Origin: Kiloniellales bacterium
GTDB lineage: Bacteria; Pseudomonadota; Alphaproteobacteria; Kiloniellales; JAKSDN01
DNA: 6,351 nucleotides
Reading direction: 5' to 3'
Assembly (NCBI GenBank): GCA_022360075.1
Contig: JAKSDN010000454.1
Span: forward strand, 1 to 6,351
Below the pieces are notes generated by a model. The model was not told the origin of the DNA. It worked only from the letters and a program-made list of their open reading frames with translations, and did not search any database. The translations under genes were made by a program, and so were the position numbers. This document shows, in pieces, positions 1 through 5,234 of this stretch (its first letter is position 1; the number at the start of each line of letters is the position of its first letter).

Positions 1-23
1 CGATTGTCAGGATTGTGACCCGA

Positions 24-54
24 GGTTATAACCAACCAAATCAGGTTTGATGGT
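24..54. promoter_or_regulatory. Palindrome cluster upstream of the CGNR gene (possible operator)
   Basis: The first 111 bases are visibly more AT-rich than the genes and hold short inverted repeats. GGTTATAACC at 24-33 is a perfect 10-bp palindrome. AACC (34-37) and GGTT (44-47) form a second inverted pair with a 6-base gap, and ATCA (40-43) with TGAT (48-51) is a third. This looks like an operator or a recognition site for a dimeric regulator, perhaps autoregulation by the downstream zinc-finger protein, but that is inference. I found no convincing -35/-10 pair here. Confidence 0.3.
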
Positions 55-111
55 GAGCACTCTGCTCTGTCCCGAATAACCAGTCAACACTATTTTGGAA
101 GTTAGGATTCC

Positions 112-747
112 ATGAGGCCTAACGGACCTGTGGCGTGGGGGCCCGGCGATTTCGTCGGCGCGGCCCTTTGTCTCGACTTCGCCAATACGGTCAGCGGGCA
201 CGATAAGGATCGCAGTCGGCACTGGTTTGCCGACTACGGTTTGCTCGTCGCCTGGAGCCTCGACGTGGGCTGCATCGACGGTTCCGAGGCGCGTAACCTG
301 CGCCGACGGGCCCGCGAGGCGCCCGAGTCCGCCAAGGCCGCGCTCGCCCGCGTCATCGCCGTTCGCGAGTGCCTCTATCGCATCTTCAGTGCGCTCTCGG
401 CTGGCGGCGCGCCTGACGACGTGGATATGGCGCGCTTCAACCGCGCCCTCGCCAAAGCCCTGCCGCATGGCTCGATTGCGCGGCAAAGGGAGGGCTTCGA
501 CTGGCGTTGGGCCGGGACCGCCGACGACCTCGACCGGCCGCTCTGGCCCGTCCTGCGCTCGGCTGCCGAGCTGCTGACCGGCCCCGATCTCGACCTGCTG
601 CGCGAGTGCGGCCGCTGCTCCTGGCTGTTCTTGGACCGCAGCAAGAACCGCCGGCGGCGCTGGTGCAAGATGTCGGTCTGCGGCAATCGCGCGAAGGCCG
701 CGCGGCACTATCGCCGCAAGTCCGCGGCCGCCGACTCGGCGTCGTAG
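112..747 (+). CDS. CGNR zinc-finger protein with ABATE-type N-terminal domain, putative transcriptional regulator
   Basis: This is a 211-residue protein of the ABATE plus CGNR zinc-finger family, generally regarded as putative stress-responsive transcription regulators; target and signal are unknown. The N-terminal part (about 13-130) carries the family's LDFANT segment (21-26) and helical RxCLYRIF (85-92). The C-terminal finger has C166-x2-C169 followed, after a basic stretch, by C185 and the signature C190-G-N-R193, so all four presumed zinc ligands are present. The tail is Arg/Lys-rich, fitting nucleic-acid binding. Length is typical for the family. The start at 112 is preceded by only a weak AGGA (104-107), but the first residues lead directly into the conserved domain. 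The last 40 bp overlap the end of the convergent LysR gene. DNA binding is inferred from the family, not shown. Confidence 0.85.
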   Translation: MRPNGPVAWGPGDFVGAALCLDFANTVSGHDKDRSRHWFADYGLLVAWSLDVGCIDGSEARNLRRRAREAPESAKAALARVIAVRECLYRIFSALSAGGAPDDVDMARFNRALAKALPHGSIARQREGFDWRWAGTADDLDRPLWPVLRSAAELLTGPDLDLLRECGRCSWLFLDRSKNRRRRWCKMSVCGNRAKAARHYRRKSAAADSAS

Positions 748-1649
748 CGCGCCTGCGACTCGCGTGCCTGCTCGCAAATCCAGTTCCGAAAGGCGGCGAT
801 CCTTGGGCGCTCCTCGCTGCCCTCGGGACAGACCAGGAAGTAGGCAAGCTGGGAGGGGCAGGGCAGGTCGAACAGCTTGACCAGTCCGGCGGCCTCGAGC
901 TGGCCGTCGACGTGGGCGCTGCGCACCAGGGCCACGCCCTGGCCCGCGATCGCCGCCTGCAAGGCCATGTTCGAATTGGGAAAACGCGGCCCGTGCTCGA
1001 GCGGGATGTCGGGCACGCCGGCGGCTTCGAGCCAGTCGATCCAGCGCGGGCTCTGGTCCTCGAAGTGCCGCAGCAGCAAGGGGTAGCGCGCCAGCTCCGC
1101 CGGCTCGGCGGGCATGCCCAGGCGTTCGATCAAACGCTGGCTGCACACGGGAAAGACATACTCGCGTAACAGAAGGCTGCTATGGAGCCCGGGATAGCTC
1201 CCAAGGCCCAGGCGAATGGCCAGGTCAACCTCCTCGGTCGCGAAATCCACCAGCTCATCTTTCGTCGAGATCCAGACGTCGATCTCCGGATGGCGCTCGC
1301 GGAACGCATTGAGCCGGGGCACCAGCCAGCGCACCGCGAAGGACTCGAGCATCGAGACCCGCAGAGCGCCCTGGGTGTCCGTGCCGCGCAAGGCCGCCAA
1401 GGTCGTCGAGAGGCGCTCGAAGAAGTCCCGGGCCAGTGGCGCGAGGGCCTGCCCGGCCTCGGTCGGGGCGAGCGGCCGGGCGCCGCGCCGAAACAGCGAC
1501 AGACCCCAGAGCGCTTCCAGATGGCGGATCTGATGGCTCACCGCGCTCTGGGTGACGTTCAGCTCCTGCGCCGCGCGGGTGAAGCTGCGGTGCCGTGCTG
1601 TGGCCTCGAGCGCCCGCAAGGCGGCCAGCGGCGGAAGCGGTTCGGTCAT
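708..1649 (-). CDS. LysR-family transcriptional regulator, GcvA-like
   Basis: This 313-residue protein has a winged helix-turn-helix at about 6-64 (RSFTRAAQELNVTQSAVSHQ, 21-40) and a LysR substrate-binding domain from about 93 to 295. The PLPPLAALRALEATARH start, the VRWLVPRL segment (106-113) and NSNMALQAAIAGQGVALV (225-242) are typical of the GcvA/TrpI/AmpR-like subgroup. Such proteins are cytoplasmic tetramers that usually bind the promoter of a divergently transcribed target and their own promoter. Here the divergent neighbour is the PhnZ-like HD gene, with 121 bp between start codons and ATGAG/CTCAT repeats beginning 10 bp from the LysR start, so regulation of that gene is the natural inference. 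The ligand cannot be predicted. The ribosome-binding site is poor (GAGAG directly beside the ATG). The 3' end overlaps the CGNR gene tail to tail by 40 bp. Confidence 0.93.
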   Translation of the reverse strand: MTEPLPPLAALRALEATARHRSFTRAAQELNVTQSAVSHQIRHLEALWGLSLFRRGARPLAPTEAGQALAPLARDFFERLSTTLAALRGTDTQGALRVSMLESFAVRWLVPRLNAFRERHPEIDVWISTKDELVDFATEEVDLAIRLGLGSYPGLHSSLLLREYVFPVCSQRLIERLGMPAEPAELARYPLLLRHFEDQSPRWIDWLEAAGVPDIPLEHGPRFPNSNMALQAAIAGQGVALVRSAHVDGQLEAAGLVKLFDLPCPSQLAYFLVCPEGSEERPRIAAFRNWICEQARESQARYDAESAAADLRR

Positions 1650-1656
1650 CTCTCGA

Positions 1657-1686
1657 CTATGAGTAAAAGCTCATGAAGCCTATGAG
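1657..1686. promoter_or_regulatory. Candidate LysR operator with repeated ATGAG/CTCAT half-sites
   Basis: In the divergent LysR/HD intergenic region, ATGAG (1659-1663) and CTCAT (1670-1674) form an inverted repeat with a 6-base spacer. The heptamer CTATGAG at 1657-1663 recurs at 1680-1686, 23 bp away, or about two helical turns on the same DNA face. A fourth ATGAG lies at 1758-1762, just before the HD gene. LysR regulators normally bind dyads of this kind near their own start codon. The dyad does not strictly match T-N11-A; it is T-N12-A. A weak + strand promoter (TTGAAT at 1697-1702, poor -10 at 1720-1725) would place the sites upstream of, or around, its -35 box. Binding is inferred. Confidence 0.45.
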
Positions 1687-1732
1687 GAGACTTCGTTTGA
1701 ATCCAGCGATTTTCGGTAATAGCTATGGTGGG

Positions 1733-1746
1733 ACCGCAGAAGCGGT
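1733..1746 (+). other. Small perfect hairpin in the 5' leader region of the HD gene
   Basis: ACCGC (1733-1737) and GCGGT (1742-1746) pair perfectly around an AGAA tetraloop and are followed by a T-rich TTCTTT (1747-1752). It lies 25 bp before the HD start codon and could be a leader RNA hairpin, a weak attenuator or a protein-binding inverted repeat. A 5-bp stem can arise by chance. Confidence 0.25.
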
Positions 1747-1770
1747 TTCTTTGGACCATGAGCTTGAACC

Positions 1771-2487
1771 ATGTCGGACAGTCTCCTCACCGCCTGCTAC
1801 GGCCCCGGCGAACGGGTGCTCCGCGACCGCTGGGGCGAGCCGCTGCCGCGCTCGCCCGAGGAGGCCGAGGCGATGAGGTGTCTGATCAAACGTTGGACGC
1901 CGCTGCCCTTTGCGCCGGGCGGCCATGAAAGGAACCGGTTGATCGACTCCATCGAACAGCTCTACGCCGCCAGGGGCAGGGATCACTACGGTGAAGGCGT
2001 GAGCCAGAGCGAGCACGCTCTCCAGGCGGCGACTCTGGCCGAACGCGAGGGCGCGGGCAGCGACCTGGTCGTGGCCGCGCTCCTGCACGACATCGGCCAT
2101 CTCCTCGACAAGCGGGGCGAGAAGGCCGCCGAGCGCGGCATCGATACCCGCCACGAGGCGATCGCCGGCGGCTGGCTGACCCGCTACTTCGGCCCGACCG
2201 TGGCCGAGCCGGTGCGCCTGCACGTCGCGGCCAAGCGCTATCTCTGCGCGGTCGAGTCGGGCTATCACGCGCGGCTGTCGCCGGCCTCGGTGCGCAGCCT
2301 CGCCCTGCAAGGCGGCCCCATGGACGAGCGCGAGGCGGCGGCCTTCCGCGCCGGCCGCTACGCCGAGTCGGCGCTGCGCCTGCGCCGCTGGGACGAGATG
2401 GCCAAGCGTCCCGGCGCCGAGACGCCGGCCTTCGACCATTTCCGGCGCTACCTGCAGGCGGTCGCCCGGCAGGCGCAGGCGGCTTGA
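1771..2487 (+). CDS. PhnZ/TmpB-like HD-domain di-iron oxygenase, phosphonate-degradation HD protein
   Basis: This 238-residue protein resembles PhnZ and TmpB, HD-superfamily mixed-valence di-iron oxygenases that use O2 to cleave the C-P bond of 1-hydroxy-2-aminoethylphosphonate (PhnZ) or its trimethylammonio analogue (TmpB), giving phosphate and glycine or glycine betaine. Predicted iron ligands, by recalled comparison with PhnZ, are H82, H106-D107, H128, H151 and D208. Other family motifs are GE (74-75), LLHDIGH (104-110), VAAKRY (152-157, K155 a likely phosphonate contact), QGGPMD (180-185) and RRWDE (205-209). Family members are often misannotated as phosphohydrolases. About 50 residues precede the HD region and I do not recognise them; PhnZ is shorter there. 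1771 is the first possible ATG, because a TGA lies in frame at 1765, but it lacks a Shine-Dalgarno. An internal ATG at 1873 has GAGGAGG at 1858-1864. Substrate is unproven and the partner hydroxylase is absent from the window. Confidence 0.85.
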   Translation: MSDSLLTACYGPGERVLRDRWGEPLPRSPEEAEAMRCLIKRWTPLPFAPGGHERNRLIDSIEQLYAARGRDHYGEGVSQSEHALQAATLAEREGAGSDLVVAALLHDIGHLLDKRGEKAAERGIDTRHEAIAGGWLTRYFGPTVAEPVRLHVAAKRYLCAVESGYHARLSPASVRSLALQGGPMDEREAAAFRAGRYAESALRLRRWDEMAKRPGAETPAFDHFRRYLQAVARQAQAA

Positions 2488-2515
2488 GGCCGAACCATCA
2501 GGCGCCGAAGCTGCC
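2478..2515. terminator. Inverted repeat spanning the convergent ends of the HD and CobW genes (possible bidirectional terminator)
   Basis: GGCGGCTT (2478-2485) pairs with AAGCTGCC (2508-2515) to form an 8-bp stem with one G-U pair. Inside it, GGC (2488-2490) can pair with GCC (2504-2506). The structure covers both stop codons (2485-2487 on +, 2498-2500 on -) and the 10-bp gap between them. No T-run follows on either strand, so it is not a canonical intrinsic terminator. It may slow or block opposing transcription, or help a Rho-dependent end. Confidence 0.3.
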
Positions 2516-3589
2516 CGAATCCTCGATAAACGCCTTGAGGGTGTGGGCGAACATGGCCTCGTCCAGGTCGCGCACGATGAAGACCAGGCGGCTGTCGCGC
2601 GCCGCATCGGGCCAGGCGTCGAGGCGGACCGGCGGATGAAAGACGTGCTGCACGCCGTGGATCACGACCGGGACGTCGATATCCTCGACGTTGAGCAGGC
2701 CTTTGATGCGCAGGATGTCGGCACCGTAGAAGCTGGTCAGCATCTCGATCCAACTGGCGAAGCGTTCCCAGTTCAGCGGCTTCTCATAGCTTAGGCAAAA
2801 CGCGCGGATCCGCGCGTCGTGGCGGTTGACGTCGTGGCCGTGATCGTGGCCGTGGTGATGATCGGCGTGATCCTGTTCGGCATAGGCTTCGGCCTTGAGC
2901 CAGCGGCGCACGTCCAGGCTCTTGGTCGCGGGGTTGTAGAGCCCGGCGTCGAACAGCGCGCCCGGGTGAACGTCGCCATGGGCGACGCGGCGGCGCTCGG
3001 CCGCGGGATTGAGCGCGATGAGCTGCTGCTCCAGAGCCGCGACCGCGTCCGGGGCACTGAGGTCGCATTTGGTGATCAGCAGCCGGTCGGCGACCGCGGC
3101 TTGCTTGACCGATTCCGGATGGCGCTCGAGGCTGGCGGCCCCGTTGGCGGCATCGACGGTCGTGATCACGCCGTCGAGCCGGAAGTGGTGCGACAGGATC
3201 GGGTCGTTCATCAGGGTGTGCAGGATCGGCGCCGGGTCGGCCAGGCCCGTGGTCTCGATCACGACGCGAGCGAAGGGTGGCACCTCGTTCTTGACCCGGC
3301 GCAGGAAAAGGCGGCGCAGCGTGTCGACCAGATCGCCGCGCACCGTGCAGCAGAGGCAGCCGCTGTTCAGCAGCACCACGTCCTCGTCGGCGTTCTCGAC
3401 CAGATGATGGTCGAGGCCGATCTCGCCGAACTCGTTGATGACGACCGCCGTCTCCTCCATGTCGGCATGGCCGAGCAGGTGGCGCAGCAGCGTCGTCTTG
3501 CCGCTGCCCAGGAAGCCGGTGAGCACCGACACCGGAAGCAGCGCGGCGCCACTCGTTTGTTTGGTTTGGGCCTCGGGCGGCTGTGCCAT
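2498..3589 (-). CDS. CobW/COG0523-family GTPase, putative metallochaperone
   Basis: This is a 363-residue G3E-type P-loop GTPase of the COG0523 family, whose members deliver or insert metal ions such as zinc, cobalt or iron at the cost of GTP. Visible motifs are Walker A GFLGSGKTT (25-33), INEFGEIGLD (51-60), the metal-binding CLCC (78-81), ETTGLADP (112-119) and TKCD (173-176) in the guanine-specificity position. A His-rich segment (241-257, with eight His) is a probable metal reservoir. The CobW C-terminal domain runs from about 259 to 355. It starts 9 bp after the heme A synthase gene on the same strand, implying co-transcription and perhaps translational coupling. No Zur- or cobalamin-type control site was seen, and no cobalamin genes are near, so true CobW function is unlikely. 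Whether it serves cytochrome oxidase or general zinc homeostasis is open. Confidence 0.93.
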   Translation of the reverse strand: MAQPPEAQTKQTSGAALLPVSVLTGFLGSGKTTLLRHLLGHADMEETAVVINEFGEIGLDHHLVENADEDVVLLNSGCLCCTVRGDLVDTLRRLFLRRVKNEVPPFARVVIETTGLADPAPILHTLMNDPILSHHFRLDGVITTVDAANGAASLERHPESVKQAAVADRLLITKCDLSAPDAVAALEQQLIALNPAAERRRVAHGDVHPGALFDAGLYNPATKSLDVRRWLKAEAYAEQDHADHHHGHDHGHDVNRHDARIRAFCLSYEKPLNWERFASWIEMLTSFYGADILRIKGLLNVEDIDVPVVIHGVQHVFHPPVRLDAWPDAARDSRLVFIVRDLDEAMFAHTLKAFIEDSGSFGA

Positions 3590-3598
3590 GGTCTCGGC

Positions 3599-4687
3599 TC
3601 AGCCGGCGGCCGGCGGCCGTAGCCGGCTCAAGGCCCAAAGGGCAGCGGTCAGCAGCAGCAGCGCCCCGGCCTGGTGCAGCGCCCCGAGCCCGACCGGCAC
3701 GACGGCCAGCAAGGTCGCGACGCCCAGCCCAAATTGAGCCAGCGTCACGATGCCCAGCAGCAGAAGTGCACGCTGGACCGTCGTGGCAGGAGGAAAACGC
3801 ATGGTCCAGAGGCACAGCCCAAGGGCGGCGATTGTGGTCAGGACGGCGAGAACGCGATGGTGGAGCTGGGCGGCCGTAGGGTTCTCGAAGGCGTTCAGCC
3901 ACCAGGACTCGAGGGCCCGGTAATCGGCCGGAACCCAGTCGCCGCCCATGAGTGGGAAGGAGTTGTAGATCAAGCCGGCATTGAGGCCGGCGACCAGGGC
4001 GCCGGAGGCGATGGTGACCAGCAGCAGGCCGAGGAAGCCGATCAAGGCGCGGCGCAGCGCCCGCGCCTTTTCGTCGAGGGCGGAGCGGTCGGGCGCCAGC
4101 AAGGCGAAGGCGATCCACAGCAGGGCGGCATAGATCGCGACGGCCAGCAGCAGGTGGGCGGTCAGGCGGTACTGGCTGACGTCGGTGCGCTCGGCGAAGC
4201 CGCTCGCCACCATGAACCAGCCGAGCGCGCCTTGCAGCCCACCGAGCAGGAACAAGCCGAGCAGAGGGCCGGTGAGCGAGGGGCGCAGGCGCCGGGTCAG
4301 CAGGAACCAGAGGAAGGGCAGCAGAAAGACGATCCCGATCAGGCGGCCCCAAAGCCGATGGACGTACTCCCACCAGAAGATCGTCTTGAACGCCGCCAAG
4401 CTCATGCCGGCGTTGATCTCCTGGTACTCCGGGGTCTGCCGGTAGAGCGCGAAGAGCCGCTGCCACTCGGCCTCGGAGAGCGGCGGCAAGGCGCCGCTGA
4501 CCGGCGCCCATTCCATGATCGAAAGTCCGGACTCGGTAAGCCGCGTGATGGCGCCGATCACGGCCATAGCGAAGACCATGGCCGCGCAGCCGAGCAGCCA
4601 GAGCCCGACGGCTCGGTCGTTCGCCCGGCGGAGGTCGGCGGAGGGAGCGCTCGGCGCAGCGAAGTCGGATAGGGCGGCCCGGATCAT
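3599..4687 (-). CDS. ctaA: Heme A synthase, COX15/CtaA family (type 2)
   Basis: This inner-membrane enzyme oxidises the C8 methyl of heme O to a formyl group, giving heme A for aa3-type cytochrome c oxidase. The 362-residue protein shows eight hydrophobic segments (about 25-48, 107-130, 139-160, 174-198, 211-235, 272-293, 304-328, 331-353). The four conserved haem-binding His sites are present: EYVHRLWGR (H110), RLTAHLLL (H178), QLHHRVLA (H276/H277) and GALHQAG (H338). Other family signatures are TRLTESGLSI (48-57) and IYNSFPLMGGDW (240-251). Length is typical of the alphaproteobacterial/mitochondrial COX15 form. The start is supported by an N-terminal pre-helix of usual size, with only a weak AGG upstream. 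The 62-bp gap to usg contains a perfect 10-bp palindrome (4699-4708) but no clear promoter. The usual neighbours (ctaB, ctaG, SURF1, cox subunits) are absent; the downstream gene is a CobW-type GTPase. Confidence 0.96.
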   Translation of the reverse strand: MIRAALSDFAAPSAPSADLRRANDRAVGLWLLGCAAMVFAMAVIGAITRLTESGLSIMEWAPVSGALPPLSEAEWQRLFALYRQTPEYQEINAGMSLAAFKTIFWWEYVHRLWGRLIGIVFLLPFLWFLLTRRLRPSLTGPLLGLFLLGGLQGALGWFMVASGFAERTDVSQYRLTAHLLLAVAIYAALLWIAFALLAPDRSALDEKARALRRALIGFLGLLLVTIASGALVAGLNAGLIYNSFPLMGGDWVPADYRALESWWLNAFENPTAAQLHHRVLAVLTTIAALGLCLWTMRFPPATTVQRALLLLGIVTLAQFGLGVATLLAVVPVGLGALHQAGALLLLTAALWALSRLRPPAAG

Positions 4688-4749
4688 GGCGGTAACCTAG
4701 GCCGGCCTCCCGTTGCGGCCAAGGCCTCCTTCGTCGGGACTGCGGGCCC

Positions 4750-5013
4750 TCAGTGCAGCGTCAGATAGACCGACGTGTTGGTCAGGCGCGCGGCGCGGAT
4801 CACCGGGACGTTGGTGACGCGGACCGAGTGGAGCGCACCGTCCAAATTCGACTGCCAGAAATCCAGGAACTTGCGCAGCACCGGATAACGCGGCGCCAAG
4901 TCGTAGCCTTGCCAGATGTAGCTCTGGAGCAGGGCTGGGTAGTCGGGCAAGTGGTAGAGGATCTCCGCCGTGGTGAGGCGTTTGTCATTGAACTGATGCC
5001 GCAAGTCGCTCAT
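4750..5013 (-). CDS. usg: Usg-family protein
   Basis: This is an 87-residue protein of the Usg family, small conserved alphaproteobacterial proteins named after an open reading frame upstream of the Caulobacter trpFBA genes. The molecular function is unknown; older annotations as a phosphoribosylanthranilate isomerase subunit or semialdehyde dehydrogenase are not supported by anything visible here. Family-like segments are LTTAEILYHLPDYP (14-27), LQSYIWQGYDLAPRYP (29-44), LRKFLDFWQSNLDG (46-59) and the C-terminal RVTNVPVI (65-72). Length is normal and no membrane segment or signal peptide is seen. The start is well supported by AGGAGG (5023-5018) four bases before the ATG. No trp gene is in the window: it lies first in a run with ctaA and the CobW gene, divergent from groESL. 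I saw no clear -35/-10 for it, although the AT-rich stretch 5084-5112 is the likely promoter area. Confidence 0.9.
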   Translation of the reverse strand: MSDLRHQFNDKRLTTAEILYHLPDYPALLQSYIWQGYDLAPRYPVLRKFLDFWQSNLDGALHSVRVTNVPVIRAARLTNTSVYLTLH

Positions 5014-5111
5014 ATGACCTCCTGTCGGCTGTTGATCGCGGCCCCTCCAATCCCGAAAGTCTGCCGCCTCGTCAGAATTGCCGCAACAAAAACCATAAAA
5101 ATCAATATCTT

Positions 5112-5157
5112 AGCAGCCGGACTCTTGGACTGCTGCCAAATCCTCCGTTGCGGCGGA
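5112..5157. other. Two adjacent inverted repeats in the usg-groES intergenic region
   Basis: AGCAGCC (5112-5118) can pair with GG plus CTGCT (5127-5128, 5130-5134) around an 8-base loop with one bulged A. Next to it, TCCTCCG (5141-5147) pairs with CGGCGGA (5151-5157) around a TTG loop, with one mismatch. They sit between the usg start region and the groESL promoter. They may be regulator sites or leader hairpins for usg. Neither has a T-run that would make it a standard terminator. Confidence 0.25.
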
Positions 5158-5177
5158 AATCCCCTGATTTCATAGGC

Positions 5178-5206
5178 TTGACAGCGGCGCGGGCATTCCC
5201 TATGTC
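5178..5206 (+). promoter_or_regulatory. groESL promoter (sigma70-like, overlapping an RpoH-type motif)
   Basis: TTGACA (5178-5183) is a perfect -35 box, followed after exactly 17 bases by TATGTC (5201-5206), a reasonable -10. This predicts transcription starting near 5212-5214. The same DNA also reads CTTG (5177-5180), 18 bases, then CCTATGT (5199-5205), which fits the alphaproteobacterial heat-shock sigma-32 consensus as I recall it (CTTG, 17-18 bases, CYTATNT). Both housekeeping and heat-shock polymerase could therefore start here. The CIRCE operator overlaps the predicted start. Confidence 0.8.
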
Positions 5207-5207
5207 G

Positions 5208-5234
5208 TTGGCACTCATGGGCCGAGAGTGCTAA
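5208..5234. promoter_or_regulatory. CIRCE operator (HrcA-binding inverted repeat)
   Basis: TTGGCACTC (5208-5216), a 9-base spacer, then GAGTGCTAA (5226-5234) matches the CIRCE consensus TTAGCACTC-N9-GAGTGCTAA at 17 of 18 arm positions; only position 3 of the left arm differs. HrcA binds CIRCE and represses groESL until heat or misfolded protein titrates the GroEL that keeps HrcA active. The site lies directly after the -10 box, at the predicted start point, so bound HrcA should block initiation. No hrcA gene is in the window. Confidence 0.95.

Noticed and set aside
1..20. Near-tandem 9-base repeat at the window edge (GATTGT twice)
   Set aside because: Only six bases repeat exactly and there are two copies; no array or insertion-sequence end could be supported.
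7..1146. Long open frame on - (379 codons)
   Set aside because: It lies antisense to the CGNR and out of frame in the LysR gene, has low-complexity Arg/Ala/Gly composition and no recognisable domain; a product of high GC.
1725..1928. Small open frame on + starting before the HD gene
   Set aside because: It runs out of frame into the HD gene with no ribosome-binding site and no codon bias of its own.
2784..4511. Open frame of 575 codons on -
   Set aside because: It is a shifted-frame shadow of ctaA and the CobW gene; its translation is Arg/Pro/Ala-rich with scrambled pieces of the real proteins. The true frames carry full motifs.
3674..4672. Open frame of 332 codons on + opposite ctaA
   Set aside because: Antisense to a well-supported membrane protein; Gln/Glu/Gly-rich composition reflects the complement of hydrophobic codons.
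4688..4749. GC-rich palindromes between usg and ctaA as a terminator
   Set aside because: AGGCCGGCCT and nearby GGCC repeats form only short stems without a T-run on the - strand, and they overlap the ctaA ribosome-binding area.
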